Translations under genes and position numbers: made by a program
In this document: piece by piece, positions 22,664-33,850 of the stretch
How positions within the stretch are numbered: the first letter of the stretch is position 1
Layout of the letters: each line of letters opens with the position of its first letter
Assembly: GCA_001931905.2 (NCBI GenBank)
Contig: MSJI02000492.1
Span: 1-64,000, forward strand
DNA: 64,000 nt
Direction: 5' to 3'
Source of the DNA: Cladosporium sp. IMV 00045
Taxonomy: Eukaryota; Ascomycota; Dothideomycetes; Cladosporiales; Cladosporiaceae
Notes under the pieces: generated by a model
Told to the model about the DNA's origin: nothing
Databases searched by the model: none
Seen by the model: the letters and a program-made list of their open reading frames with translations, nothing else

Positions 22664-23246
22664 GTCGGATTGCTGGTATCGGGCAGATGGTGGTTAGGTT
22701 GTGTAGGTGTCGGCGATAGGAGCGCTGTATACGGCTGTGACTCGAGCGCGAGTGGAGGATATATAGAGAAAAAATGCGATGCAGTCGTGGTATATGCAAA
22801 TCAGGATGTAAGAAGAAAGACAGTAGTGCTTATTGTTTTAAGAGGCTAGTCGGCGCATTGGGCGCAAAGGCGGTAGTTGAGTTCAGTAGCATCAATAATG
22901 AAATGCAGAGGCGAGATGACGCAGCCTCGAGGTGGACCCGACACCGGCTTCTGCTTTGGGCGAAGCTTTGTTAGAAACATCAAGATGCATAAACAAATGC
23001 ATTCATATTTCTTACTTATTTCATTTATTATATGCCTGCCGATGTGCATGAGAGTTTGCATATCACATGAGATAACAGAAAGACAATCTATTCGTTAAGC
23101 CCAGTCAGAAATTCGTTCCTATGTATACAATATCTCAAGAAATCATCCAAATATATGCATGTCCTATTCCCACCAAGAACGCCATTCCATCCAAAAGGCA
23201 ACGAGTCCAAAACCAAACACCCCAAGAACGATCCATATTAACAAAA
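22664..23246. other. Intergenic region between DHA1 MFS gene and GH3 gene
   Basis: Promoter and leader of the minus-strand MFS gene and the 3' flank of the minus-strand GH3 gene. AT-rich between 22980 and 23160. No gene seen. Confidence 0.45.
22760..22765 (-). promoter_or_regulatory. Candidate TATA box of the DHA1 MFS gene
   Basis: TATATA about 97 bases upstream of the start codon at 22663, in a distance range common for fungal TATA elements. No other element of this kind was noticed in the leader. Confidence 0.4.
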
Positions 23247-26243
23247 TCACTCATCAAAACCAAACCCCTCACAAACCCTCTCCTCCCCCTCCCCCAACCC
23301 CAAACAAACCGCAAACCTGCCCCTGGGCAGTATCCAATTCTGCCTCTCGACATCCCAATAGCTGAGATCCCTCCGCGTGACATTGACGAGCATCTCGGTG
23401 CGCGCGCCCGCGTCTAGGTGGAATTTGTCGAACCACCGCAGCACGCGCACGGGCATGGCGATTTCCCTGCCTGAAGGCGATTTCACGTCTTGCGGTGGGG
23501 AGATGTACAGCTGTACCACGGCGGAGCCGGCGAGGGAGCCCGTGTTGGTCACCGCGGCTTCGAGTTTCAGCGCGGGCGTGTACAGGTCGGGGTTGCCGCC
23601 TTCGGCGCCGCCGGCTGGCGAAGGCGTGCGTGGGGTGGTGTAGCCGGATGGGTAGGGGTAGTGGCCTGTCTTGATATCGGAGACGGAGTCGATGTAGGGG
23701 TAGATGTATTTCTTGAGCTTACGCAGTCCGCTGGGCCACAGGGCTTCTTTGGGATCGGGCTTCTTGGTGTCTAGAGTTGGTGGCTCGATGCCCTTGGGTC
23801 GTGGTGCGGGTTCTGATCCGGCTTTTAGGGATTGTGGGCCGATGTGTAGGGACGATATGTTGAAGGTGGTGTAGGAAAGGCCATAGCCGAATTCGTAGCG
23901 CGGCGTGATGTTATGTTTGTCGAAGTAACGGTAGTCGAAGTAGAGACCCTCTTTGAAGTCCTGCTGAGGGACGACGCCGTTGGGGTAGTACAGGATGCCA
24001 GAGTCGGGTCCGTAATCTTTCTCTGCTTTGGCGATGGTGTAAGGCAGGTGGCCTGAGGGATTGACATCGCCGAAGAGAATGTCAGCCAGGGCATTTCCGC
24101 TTTCTTGACCGGGCAAGTGTGCTATGAGCACTCCCTCAACACCTGGTAGATCGATCCATTCTTCCACGATCGTCGGTCCAACAGTGTGCAAGACGACGAT
24201 CGTCGCAGCCGCAGAGCCGTTGCTGTCATGGCCACCGCAGTTCGCAGCAACCTTTTTCCCTAGGGCATCGCCTCCCTTCTGCGCGTAAAGATTGTCCCTG
24301 TCACCTTTGACGCTGTCCCAGCTGATGAAGCCCTCCCCTGCGTCGGCATTGAGGAAGACTATGCAGAGATCCTGCTCGCTGGCAACACTCTCCGCCTTCG
24401 AGTCGTGATTGCTGCTGACTTCTGTCAATTTGATCGTGTCTTCGTCGAAGTTCTTTCGCAACGCATCGATGGGTGTGACCAGATACGGCAGCTCTACAGC
24501 TCCAGAACCCCAGCCCATGGCCAATGTGCCCGCATTGCAGCCTCTATCAGGACATGCATTGTTGCCTTTGGGGTTTGGGAAGGCATCCTCGCCAAACACC
24601 CCAATCTTGAATTTGCCACCGCGGTGCTTCCTTGGGTAGTCGTCGCCGTTGCGGTGGATTGGCAGAATCTTGTCCTCGTTCTTAACAAGGACTACGCCCT
24701 CGCTTGCGATCTTCCGAGCAAGCTTATCGTGGTCACCACCTTCTTCCGTGTTGCGAACAGGCACGAACTTATTCACAACACCCTTCTCATGCGAGTTGGG
24801 CGAGCCTGGATGCAGTTCGCCATATTCGTCGTCCGTCCAGCTGCTGAAATTGGGCCCTCCACCATTCTCCGGAGTTGGCCACGCCTTCTCATCATCCTGT
24901 CCCAGCTGATACCACGCTGCCGCAATGCGCATAACCATATCGTCCAGACGCTCCAGTGGCACACTCGAATTGAGCACCGCTTTAGTAAGCTCCGGACCCC
25001 AAAGCGGCTTGCCATCCTGCCAGCGCACACCATCGCCAGGCATGGACATATCTAACCCAGCAAGCGCGGAAGCAACACCAGACCGCTGAGCGAGCCAGTC
25101 TGATTGAACGAAACCCTGAAATCCAAGCTCATCCTTCAGTATGCCGTTCAGAAGCTTCGAGTTCTGGCATGCATACGAATTGTTGACTTGGTTATAACTT
25201 CCCATCACCGACGCGACTCCCGCCCTGATGCTGTCCGCGAATGGCCACGCGTAGATCTCGTGCAATGTGCGGTCGTCAATGTTGGACGAAATCGCATTTG
25301 GCGTACCCCATTCCCACGATTGCCGGAAGTGCTCCTGTTCGTTTCCGACGAGATGCTTCGCAGTCGCAATCACGCCCGCGTCTTGGATGCCCTTGATCGT
25401 TTGTGCGGCCGCAATGCCTTGGAGTGCCGGGTCCGCGCCGAAACCCTCCCAATTCCGCCCACCAGCCGGCAAACGGCCCAGAGGTCCCATCGAAGGCCCA
25501 AGCAGGACATGAATGCCCTTCTTCCTCGCCTCAAACCCATGAGCCTGTCCACGCTTGTACATCAAGTCCCTATTCCACGTCGCACCCACCGTCACACCAG
25601 CCGGAAAAGCAGTCGCATTATCCACAAACCGCAGTCCCAGCGGTCCATCCTGCAAACACAGACTCGGAAAGCGCAACCTATCCACCGGCCCCGTATTCCC
25701 CACACACAAGCCCATACTCCACCCCGTCCCCGTCGTCACATTCACTTTCTCCACCAAACTCATCTTCTCGACCAACTCCTTCGCTTTGCCATAACTCTCC
25801 CGCCACCCCTCCACGCTACCGCCTCTTGGACTAGGGTACCAGGGCTCACTCTGCCCATCTCCCGGCACGGCGACGTGCCAGGCCCAAATTCCCCCGGCGG
25901 CCAACAGCAGCGCCAATGTCGCCGCGAACGCCAGCGCGAGCACGCACACGAACCGGCTCGGTAGGAGCCAGCGCTTCCACCACGCGCCGCCGCGCGCTCG
26001 TTGGGTTTCCAGCCATGCGAGCGGCTGGGGCGCGCTGCTGCTCCTGTCGGTGTCGAAGACGGAGCGGAGAGGTTGCGAGGCGTCGTCGCGGTACGGGCGG
26101 TCGGAGCTCTTGAGAGGGTCGAATTCGTCGATGACGGAGAGTTCGGAGTCGGAGGAGGAGTAGCGGTGCGTGCCGTCGAAGGGTTCGCGCGAGGGGGAGA
26201 CCGGCCGGTCGAGTTCGTAGGATTCGGGCGATTTGAAGGGCAT
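23247..26243 (-). CDS. GH3 beta-glucosidase, type II membrane-anchored (BglE-like)
   Basis: Single-exon gene of 998 residues. The N-terminal about 97 residues are cytosolic and hydrophilic, followed by one membrane helix at about 98-121 (FVCVLALAFAATLALLLAAG), so the enzyme should be a signal-anchored protein facing the cell surface or vacuole lumen. The GH3 barrel follows: TGTGWSMGLCVGNTGPV, CLQDGPLGLR, the KH pair at about 296-297 (IATAKHLVGNEQEH) and the catalytic nucleophile at about D382 in GFQGFVQSDW. The second GH3 domain includes GWGSGAVELPYLVTPIDAL, and a C-terminal fibronectin-III-like domain ends near 990. It hydrolyses terminal beta-linked glucose; cell-wall or cellobiose substrates are inferred. 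The anchored layout matches Aspergillus BglE rather than the secreted enzymes with cleaved signal peptides. Confidence 0.92.
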   Translation of the reverse strand: MPFKSPESYELDRPVSPSREPFDGTHRYSSSDSELSVIDEFDPLKSSDRPYRDDASQPLRSVFDTDRSSSAPQPLAWLETQRARGGAWWKRWLLPSRFVCVLALAFAATLALLLAAGGIWAWHVAVPGDGQSEPWYPSPRGGSVEGWRESYGKAKELVEKMSLVEKVNVTTGTGWSMGLCVGNTGPVDRLRFPSLCLQDGPLGLRFVDNATAFPAGVTVGATWNRDLMYKRGQAHGFEARKKGIHVLLGPSMGPLGRLPAGGRNWEGFGADPALQGIAAAQTIKGIQDAGVIATAKHLVGNEQEHFRQSWEWGTPNAISSNIDDRTLHEIYAWPFADSIRAGVASVMGSYNQVNNSYACQNSKLLNGILKDELGFQGFVQSDWLAQRSGVASALAGLDMSMPGDGVRWQDGKPLWGPELTKAVLNSSVPLERLDDMVMRIAAAWYQLGQDDEKAWPTPENGGGPNFSSWTDDEYGELHPGSPNSHEKGVVNKFVPVRNTEEGGDHDKLARKIASEGVVLVKNEDKILPIHRNGDDYPRKHRGGKFKIGVFGEDAFPNPKGNNACPDRGCNAGTLAMGWGSGAVELPYLVTPIDALRKNFDEDTIKLTEVSSNHDSKAESVASEQDLCIVFLNADAGEGFISWDSVKGDRDNLYAQKGGDALGKKVAANCGGHDSNGSAAATIVVLHTVGPTIVEEWIDLPGVEGVLIAHLPGQESGNALADILFGDVNPSGHLPYTIAKAEKDYGPDSGILYYPNGVVPQQDFKEGLYFDYRYFDKHNITPRYEFGYGLSYTTFNISSLHIGPQSLKAGSEPAPRPKGIEPPTLDTKKPDPKEALWPSGLRKLKKYIYPYIDSVSDIKTGHYPYPSGYTTPRTPSPAGGAEGGNPDLYTPALKLEAAVTNTGSLAGSAVVQLYISPPQDVKSPSGREIAMPVRVLRWFDKFHLDAGARTEMLVNVTRRDLSYWDVERQNWILPRGRFAVCLGLGEGEERVCEGFGFDE

Positions 26244-26845
26244 GGTTGGGTGAGGCTATGAGGACATGTCGGTGGTGGGTTGGGTGAGGTGTTGTTGGCA
26301 AGAGAATGGATTGGCGGTGTAGATGATATGTTTCTGTGACACTCTCTCTTCTAGATGGGTAGCTTGGTGGTACTACCTACGTCTTGGAAGGTTGCGTGAA
26401 GGTATAAGTCGACGAATGCTCGTACCAGGTGTTTGTGAGGGGTCTAGCGGTCGGTAGTGCTGGAGTAGTCTTTCCACCCCTGCCGATCCAAGTCTGGGGG
26501 ATTTTTGGCTAAATGATCCTACGTCATGTTGATAGGCGATTTCCGTTCACTTACAATCGACCTGGTATTTGATGTACACGCCGACTTGAAGACTTTGCTA
26601 CAACAAACATCTCGAAAAGAATCTTGGTTTCTTTATGTTGCCATGGATCATGTTCGACATCAATATGGCCGGTAGTAATAAGATCAATAAATCCTCTCTT
26701 CATCATCTCATCATGCATCCAACTGCCTGTCTTTCCTGATATCGCGTTGAGCTGTGCGCAAGACATAGGAAAGGAAAAGAACAACGGAAGAAAAGAAAGA
26801 CACAAAGAAAAGCACATCCACTCTCCCCCAGAACACCCAACAATT
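26244..26845. other. Intergenic region between GH3 gene and MMS1-like gene
   Basis: Promoter of the minus-strand GH3 gene on the left, 3' flank of the minus-strand MMS1-like gene on the right. No supported gene. Confidence 0.45.
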
Positions 26846-29800
26846 TTACATCCACATATCAACCAACCCCCTCACCTCCTCTACCACCCCCTCCACAGCC
26901 TCCACCTCCCCATCCAAATGCCCCTTAACCCACTGCCCAACCCTATCCTGCCTGTCTGCCAACTCCCTCAAAGCAGCCTTCAACCTCTCCACCCCACCCC
27001 TCCCCAGCACCCTCGCCAACACATCCCCGTCAACATGCCTATCCGCCTCCGGCCCAAGACCGTCCGAGGGGAAAAGCGCAATTTCCTCTTCATCCTCTTC
27101 ATTCTCCTCTCGTCCAACAAACCCAACCGGCACACCCCTCTCCCTCCCCCTGCCAACCTCATCATCAACACCATACGGCGGCAGCCGCGCCAAATGCGGG
27201 CTGAAATCCACACTCCACTCCACCACGCGCTGCAGCCAGAACAGACGGCGCCAGAGCCTCTCGTCCAACAGGCTGATGCCCGTCATGGAGCCGTCGGTGG
27301 AGAGGCCGATGATGTTCGAGGCCAGCACGCCTGCTGGTGGTGCTGTGCGCCAGAGCGGGCGGGTGGCGCCTTGCGTGATGCGGATGAGGGATTGGGGAAG
27401 CGCGGCTTCGAAGAGGAGGCGCGTGCGGTGCCGCGTGGGAGAGGTGGGGTGGGGCGAGCTGAGGCCTAGGAGGAGGCTGTCGCGCGTGGAGAGGAGGGCG
27501 ATGTTGGATTGTTGTTTTTCTTCTGATTCTTCTTTGCTGGGGAGAGAGACGACGGTGTGGCTGATTGAGTCGTCGATTCTTGGAGATTGTGCGACGAGCA
27601 CGAGGCGGTGCGTGAAGTCTTCTTCTTCTGTTGGTGTGGTGGGCTTTTCGAGCCGCAGAGTCACGAGGCCGTCTGTGGCTGTTGAGATGTGGATGAGTGG
27701 TTTCGAGACCGAGATGGCGGTTCCTCTGCTCGCTAGCTTGAAGGGCGTGCATATGTTCTCCCATTTCCTTTCGGTGGTGTCGAATCTGGATAGCAAGATG
27801 TTCGATCCGGTGCATACGATGTATGTCAGCTCGTCGTACAGTGCCAGGCAGTATACGGGATGATCGAATGTGACGCTGCGGCCTTCTTTGACGTTGTCGA
27901 TCTGCCCGTTGCGATAGCTTGCTTGTAAGAAAGCAATGCGCCCTTTCACATTTTGGTTCTGTTTCGTGTAACTGCCTCCAACCATAACGAAGCAGTAGCG
28001 TTTGCCGTTTTGCTGGAAAGACCACTCCAGAAGAGCATACACAGATTCTCCAGGTTGCAAGTCGAATCGGTACGGTTCAAAGTCCCTGTCTGCTGGAATG
28101 AAGTCAATGACTGGCCAGATCTGCCGCCGCACTTCTGGTTGGGCGTTTCGTTTGTTCGATGGGAATGAGCGGACGTCAGAGGAGACGGAGGCGCAGACTA
28201 GGTTCCGCTGTTGCTCGGCGTAAATCAAGCGAGTTGGCGTGCCTGATACTGGGATCTGTCGTGGAACTACGGTTGTGTTTTGATCCAGAGAAGCGAAACA
28301 GACTTCAGTAGGAGAGATGATCACGAGAGAGTCGGCGAGCGATCCAATGAGCTCGGTTCCACTCAGGTACTCGCTGGAAGGCACGGATGAAACAGTCGTA
28401 ATGGCGCCTTGTGCCATGTCTGGTCGGGCCAAATCTGACATCCAAAGGTTTTGCACGTTCAGAGACACAGCAGACGGCCCATCCCATGTGATCACGCAAG
28501 TATCGACTCCGCTGAATGCGAATGCTTTACCCGCATCGCTCGATTGTCGATGCAGTCTGACTGTCTCGTGACCGAAGTCCACGCTCTGGACACGACCAAA
28601 CGCGGGCGAGCTTGCAGTGTCAATGATGGCAGAAATCAATCTGCCGTCCCGTAGGCCGCATGCAGCAATGAGATGATGCGAATTGGTTTCTGCTTGGGCT
28701 GGGTGCAGCAGCACAATATTGTCGCACAAACTTTGCTGGTCCTCGATGATTTGCACCGAGTCAAGTAGAGTCAATGTAGGAGATGTTGTGGTGTTGACCT
28801 TGAAGACTTGAAGCTTGCCCTGGACAGTGGCGGTAACACCAATGATGCTGTTTCCAACCACATTGGTAGCCAGGCATGTGGGAACATTTCCCAACGTTTT
28901 TGGCTGGTGGATTTGTTGCAGACCTTCCGGTTCTCCATCGTCTTCGTCTGCTCCGGTTTGGGAATGATGTTTGAAAGTCACAAGCTTTGAGCCTTCGCTG
29001 CTTCGTTCAATGACAATCACACAATTGTGGCTGGGCTCCACGGAGGCCGCGACGATAGTGCATTCATTACCAGCATCCCACCGAGAGCGATCTTCGAAAC
29101 TGGACATGATACTCGCGCTAGTGCAGATCGCCGTTTCGCTCACTTGCACAAGATGGCCATGTCCAAGTGCGTTCGCCGTGAGAGTACGCTCACTGAAAAC
29201 CATTGCACCGGTTTCAGTATCGTCTAACTCACTCAAGCCGCGCAAGTCTGGAGTGATGTCGAGCAGGCGCGTTGACGAAGGCGAGGAGAGCAAAATCAAG
29301 ATCGAACCAGTCGAAACATTTGGAAGCACCCAAGCGCCCATCGCATTCTTCAATCCGTCAACTTCAAAGTAAGTGGCCAATCGCGCCTCGAGACCCTTTC
29401 GAAGTTCGGTAATACTGCCGTACGGCTGACGGCCGGAAGTCACAAAGACGGCATCAGTGGTGCGCGCTGATCTTCCCAGTGAATGTGGCAGATTCGAAAC
29501 GACCATATCCGCGCAAGATGCCCAATTGGACAGAATCTCGCTGTCTTGCATCTCCATGGTGTCGACTCTACTTTTGTTGTTGATGATGCCTGCGGATGGC
29601 CAGTTGCCCATATGGACCACCCGACCGTTGCTCATATCGCCGACCACAGCAAGAATATCCGGGTCGCTGGGATCGCCGAGCGAGGCGAAGGCGGTGCCGA
29701 CGTGGCACCGTACATCTCCTGCATGGCACGTATAAATGGTATCGATGCTTGTGACAGTGGCGAGTAAGACCAGGCCATCTTCTCGGACGAGATGAATGTC

Positions 29801-30838
29801 ATCCTGGCCTTGTCTCGCCGATTTGTTGCGTTGAGGTTTGCACCAGCTGGTCCAGACTGGTTTTCTTGAAGAGCTGCCGGGATAGGAAGGCAACTCATTT
29901 CCAGGCCGAAGGACAATACTTCGCATTGATCCGGACAGGATATCTTTTTGCAGTTTCATTTCAGCGCCAGTGACCAAGAGGAAAGAGGCCTCTCTGAGTG
30001 GAATCAGTAAGCTGGGCACAGTCCTGGCGGTGTCGATAGTCTGAGACTGATGTGTTTGAGCGCGAATGAGCTCCGAATTGCCGTACCAATCGATCCAGAC
30101 GGCCCTAGTTTTGCGATTTTCGATGACGATGAGGAGCAAAATAATGTGATCTGGGTCTTTGTCGGGTGGAAGGAGGAAATCCATGTGTTGGATCACGCCC
30201 TGCGTTGTGAATGCCCGCTCTCTGTTGACGGGGTACCAGTCCGGGTGTGATAAAGCGATCTCACGTTGAATTTGGGCAGTGTCTTTTGCGGCGTAGACGA
30301 GGATTTCTCGTTCGCTCGCGGCAAGAGCAACCGCTCGAGAATAGGGGTCGACTGCGAGGTGCACTCCCGGTTGATGGATTTGCTGCTCAAACCGTGGAGT
30401 GAGCAACGACTGATGCTTGAATTTTGGATTCCCAGTGCCATCATCCTCGAGATATAAGAACATAAGATCGCACGAGTCCAAAGCGAGTACGACACACTGC
30501 GGTGGTCCAGATCTCCCAGAGGGGCCGGCATTGTCGCCCGTTTGTTCCTTCTTGATTAAATCGTCTCCACTGTCTGGTAGATCAGGTTCGAGGTTGAATG
30601 TTTTTGCCGTCCAAATGCGAGCTCCAAAGTCGTCCTTGGTGGCGATGTGTTCGAGATGGCCATTGTGCTTGACTTGCTTGACGTGGATGAAATCCTCGCC
30701 TACGAATACGACATCGTTGAAGTCCCAGTGGCGAATGCGGGCATGTAAGATATATTTACAAACTGGTGAGCGAACGATGCTCTTGGTGAGGACCCCGGGC
30801 CTGGACATTGTGGCTGTAGGAGGCTGGACTGACCCCAT
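26846..30838 (-). CDS. MMS1/DDB1/CPSF-A superfamily beta-propeller protein
   Basis: Single-exon gene of 1330 residues. The N-terminus (PVCKYILHARIRHWDFNDVV) and the following blade-like repeats fit the MMS1_N domain found in Mms1, DDB1, CPSF-A and SF3b3/Rse1, here in the fungal branch often annotated as a thermotolerance protein. Propeller-like strands run through most of the protein (for example VHLAVDPYSRAVALAASERE near 160-180 and FDHPVYCLALYDELTYIVCT near 990). The C-terminal about 130 residues are helical and mark a compact end domain (DERLWRRLFWLQRVVEW). Relatives act as scaffolds in Cul4-type ubiquitin ligases or in RNA processing; which of these applies here cannot be told from sequence. 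Divergent from the Gyp8-like gene across 1.1 kb. Confidence 0.8.
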   Translation of the reverse strand: MGSVQPPTATMSRPGVLTKSIVRSPVCKYILHARIRHWDFNDVVFVGEDFIHVKQVKHNGHLEHIATKDDFGARIWTAKTFNLEPDLPDSGDDLIKKEQTGDNAGPSGRSGPPQCVVLALDSCDLMFLYLEDDGTGNPKFKHQSLLTPRFEQQIHQPGVHLAVDPYSRAVALAASEREILVYAAKDTAQIQREIALSHPDWYPVNRERAFTTQGVIQHMDFLLPPDKDPDHIILLLIVIENRKTRAVWIDWYGNSELIRAQTHQSQTIDTARTVPSLLIPLREASFLLVTGAEMKLQKDILSGSMRSIVLRPGNELPSYPGSSSRKPVWTSWCKPQRNKSARQGQDDIHLVREDGLVLLATVTSIDTIYTCHAGDVRCHVGTAFASLGDPSDPDILAVVGDMSNGRVVHMGNWPSAGIINNKSRVDTMEMQDSEILSNWASCADMVVSNLPHSLGRSARTTDAVFVTSGRQPYGSITELRKGLEARLATYFEVDGLKNAMGAWVLPNVSTGSILILLSSPSSTRLLDITPDLRGLSELDDTETGAMVFSERTLTANALGHGHLVQVSETAICTSASIMSSFEDRSRWDAGNECTIVAASVEPSHNCVIVIERSSEGSKLVTFKHHSQTGADEDDGEPEGLQQIHQPKTLGNVPTCLATNVVGNSIIGVTATVQGKLQVFKVNTTTSPTLTLLDSVQIIEDQQSLCDNIVLLHPAQAETNSHHLIAACGLRDGRLISAIIDTASSPAFGRVQSVDFGHETVRLHRQSSDAGKAFAFSGVDTCVITWDGPSAVSLNVQNLWMSDLARPDMAQGAITTVSSVPSSEYLSGTELIGSLADSLVIISPTEVCFASLDQNTTVVPRQIPVSGTPTRLIYAEQQRNLVCASVSSDVRSFPSNKRNAQPEVRRQIWPVIDFIPADRDFEPYRFDLQPGESVYALLEWSFQQNGKRYCFVMVGGSYTKQNQNVKGRIAFLQASYRNGQIDNVKEGRSVTFDHPVYCLALYDELTYIVCTGSNILLSRFDTTERKWENICTPFKLASRGTAISVSKPLIHISTATDGLVTLRLEKPTTPTEEEDFTHRLVLVAQSPRIDDSISHTVVSLPSKEESEEKQQSNIALLSTRDSLLLGLSSPHPTSPTRHRTRLLFEAALPQSLIRITQGATRPLWRTAPPAGVLASNIIGLSTDGSMTGISLLDERLWRRLFWLQRVVEWSVDFSPHLARLPPYGVDDEVGRGRERGVPVGFVGREENEEDEEEIALFPSDGLGPEADRHVDGDVLARVLGRGGVERLKAALRELADRQDRVGQWVKGHLDGEVEAVEGVVEEVRGLVDMWM

Positions 30839-31926
30839 TATGAGAACATGATTCGCACGAAAGGTGGGCGAAGAGTCAGAACATTGAGTCTGCTCCCTTC
30901 GGAAGCGTGTGAATGAATGTCAGTCAAATAAATATCTCGGAGTGTCGCTGACTTGGTGTGTGTATTGTTGTAATACGAGGCGCCGGAGAGGGCAATGACT
31001 GCAGCAACCTATCTGGGTGTTACTGCAGTGTTTGAGGTGTGCCTTGCTTTGGGCGCAAGTGGGCAGTGGATGGGGGAAAAATTCTTTGACAAGCGATTAT
31101 TGGAGTGATGCGGCTCGACGGGGGCGGCGGTGGTGTCACTGGTTGATGTGTGATATGTATGTTGGACAAGGTACAATATTATCAAGTATTGTCGTGGATG
31201 TTGTGGTGCTTCGCTAGCAAATTCCTGGCATCTCGCTCGTCTCTCTGCCACCGTCTGGCTGGCTGGCTGGCTGCTTCTCTCCACACCCACCAACATCTTC
31301 ATCATCGTCTCTCACTGCAAGCGCGTGCTGGGAAAGATACTACATGACGGCTGGACCTGTCAAGCCAATCCGACCTCATCCACCTCACCTCACCTCACCA
31401 CTCATCATTGAAACCCTACCTGTACGCTTGAAGCACATTGCAGCTGCTGCGAGTAATAACCCACAGCGGCACTTCTCGTCAACAACTGCTCGGTAAGATT
31501 GCGACCAAGGCGTCATGGGTGGCCGGCTTTTGGTGCATCTTCCTCACTGACTCCCAAGGCGGTGGCGCAGATCCCGAGCAGACTTGCATGAAAAGGCGGC
31601 CAAATGCGATGTATCACAATCCTCGTCCGTCGCATGCAGTAGTCTCATCGTCTCGTTGTACGAATTCACACGCGCGACCTCGACCCGCCTCCCCGTGCTT
31701 CACCAAATAACTGGCCCCACGGCTTGACTGGACAGCTTCCCGATCGTTTAAACCCATACCCACCGCGCTGGTAATAAATTCCGACTCTCTCCCACGTTTG
31801 GTACCACGTGTGTTTGCACGGCAGTCTTGTCCCTCTACTCCTTGCATAGCACAAGCGTCACCACGGCCCGGTGTATTTTAGGCGTGGCGGCCGCCGGTAT
31901 CTCAATCATCGGCAAGCCGGTACGAC
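30839..31926. promoter_or_regulatory. Divergent intergenic region, MMS1-like / Gyp8-like genes
   Basis: About 1.1 kb with both promoters. It contains a short CTGG tetranucleotide run (31255-31273) and a CCTCA pentanucleotide run (about 31370-31400). No gene is supported; short frames lack domains. Confidence 0.4.
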
Positions 31927-33465
31927 ATGCCCACCGACATGGAGGCGGCGTCTATCAACGAAGACATCCCTGTGCACGACAGCAGGTCAGATGCACCATC
32001 GACCAGCTCATCTACCCATCTCAAGGAGAATCAGGTTCCACCCTTGTCCGGAGTCAAAAAACAAGCTCTAAGCGAGGCGGAAGAGGCTAAAGTACAGCTC
32101 ATCATCAATGCCACTGAGAGCCGAGACTACCAGGCGCTTAGTGAGCTTGCATCGAGTTCGGGTGGATTGATCGATGATGAGGTTCGCCGTGTAGTATGTA
32201 TGTTAAACACGACTATTCTCAACAGTGGACCCAATGCTTACCATCAACAGGGCCAATCGTCCTAGGAGTCAAGGATACACAAGACGACCACGTCGACTGG
32301 GAAGACCTACCACAACACTCAGAAGAAACACAGAAAGACCTTGATGTCGACCGCAGTTTCATCTACTACCCGAAAGGTATGATTCCCCACCTCGTTTGCC
32401 AGCGCAAAATGCAGTTACCCGTCCATTGTTGTCCCCTGACGAATAACAACACCGGACAGGCGAGTCCGACAAGCGCCTAGACGCGCGGAAGCAGGAGTTG
32501 TCAAATGTCATTACCGAAGTGCTGCGGAGACATCCCATGCTCTCCTACTTCCAGGGCTATCATGACATCGTGCAGGTTCTGCTACTCGTCCTCGGAGCCG
32601 AAGCGGCACCTCCAGCCGTCGCTCGGCTATCCCTCCTGCGCATCCGTGATTTCATGCTGCCGACCATGACCGGCGCGATATCCCATCTCCAGCTCCTACC
32701 TGCCATCCTGAAAGCAGCAGATGCGGAACTCTTCGACCACCTCAGCCAAACAGCGCCCTTCTACTTCGCCCTCTCCGCCACCCTGACCCTCTACGCGCAT
32801 GACATCCAAGAATACGGCGACATAGCTCGCCTATTCGACTACCTCCTCACCAACGAAGCAGTCGCCTCCATCTACCTTTACGCCACCGTAAGCCCGCATC
32901 CCCTCAACAAGAAAAAAACCCCTCAAAGAAACCTAACCAATCACTCCCATCCCAGATCATCCTCTCCCGCAAACAAGAACTCCTCTCCCTCGAAGCCGAC
33001 GAACACGACATGCTGCACTCCATCCTCTCCAAGCTCCCCAAACCCCTCGACCTCGACGCCCTGATCTCCCGCTCCGCCTCCCTACACGCCTCCCACCCCC
33101 CAAACCGCCTCCCAGGCCTAACCTGGTTCCGCATCTCCTCCAACAGCGTGCTGAAAACGACACGCGACTTGCCAGCGCTCGCTGCGCAATCGCTAGAGGA
33201 CGGGGAGAGGTTTCTTGAGCGACATGCCGAGGATATCAGGAGGGACGAGCACAGGCAGAAAATGCTCGAGCGGGCGCGCGTGCTGGCGCTGAGGTACCGG
33301 AGGCCGGCGGTTGCGACTGGAACGGCGGTTCTGGCGGCGCTGTTGGCGCTTTGGCTTAGGAGGTTGGATGGGGTTGCGGTTCCCTTGAGTTGGGCTGGGG
33401 TGTATCAGGCTGGTTGGACGGTGCAGGCGAGGATGTGGGGGTTGGTGGAGAAGTTGGTGAGGTGA
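31927..33465 (+). CDS. gyp8: TBC-domain Rab GTPase-activating protein (Gyp8/TBC1D20-like)
   Basis: Four exons: 31927-32197, 32251-32376, 32460-32887 and 32956-33465, with introns of 53, 83 and 68 bases; 444 residues. The first junction creates the conserved tryptophan in RRVVWPIVLGV. The second joins FIYYPK to GESDKRLDARKQEL. The third joins YLYAT to IILSRKQELL. The TBC dual-finger residues are present: the arginine finger at about R125 (QKDLDVDRSF) and the glutamine finger at about Q164 (MLSYFQGYHDIVQVLL). A membrane helix near 392-410 (AVATGTAVLAALLALWL) close to the C-terminus fits the ER- or peroxisome-anchored members that act on Rab1/Ypt1. All splice sites were read by eye and keep the domain in frame, which makes the model strong. 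Confidence 0.9.
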
Positions 33466-33850
33466 AGAGGTGGGTGGCAATGCTTTGTTAGAGCTGATTT
33501 GTTGTTCACATTTATTCAGCTTACCATGTATCATAATACAACACAGTCTCCAATTGCCGAATTACAAAAGAGGACTCCAAGGTTGATGACATGACTGGTG
33601 AAATATAAAGCATATCGTATCAATTAAGATATATATCCTATCGTAAGCTAAACATTCAAGCTTATAAAAAATGCTAGTCCAGCTTGCCATCCATCTCTTC
33701 TTGCGGATAAGACAAGCCGTGACTGGGTATATGTGCTAGTGTCAAACACAGAAAGGTATTAAGACGACGACGATGGAGAGGAGAACGGCTGGGCGAAAGA
33801 AGGAAAACATCCACAGGCGTGCCGACACAGGCATACGCCCGCGCTCACAC
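33466..33850. other. Convergent intergenic region
   Basis: The 3' flanks of the Gyp8-like gene (+) and the GATA-factor gene (-). AT-rich between 33580 and 33680. Nothing else seen. Confidence 0.5.
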
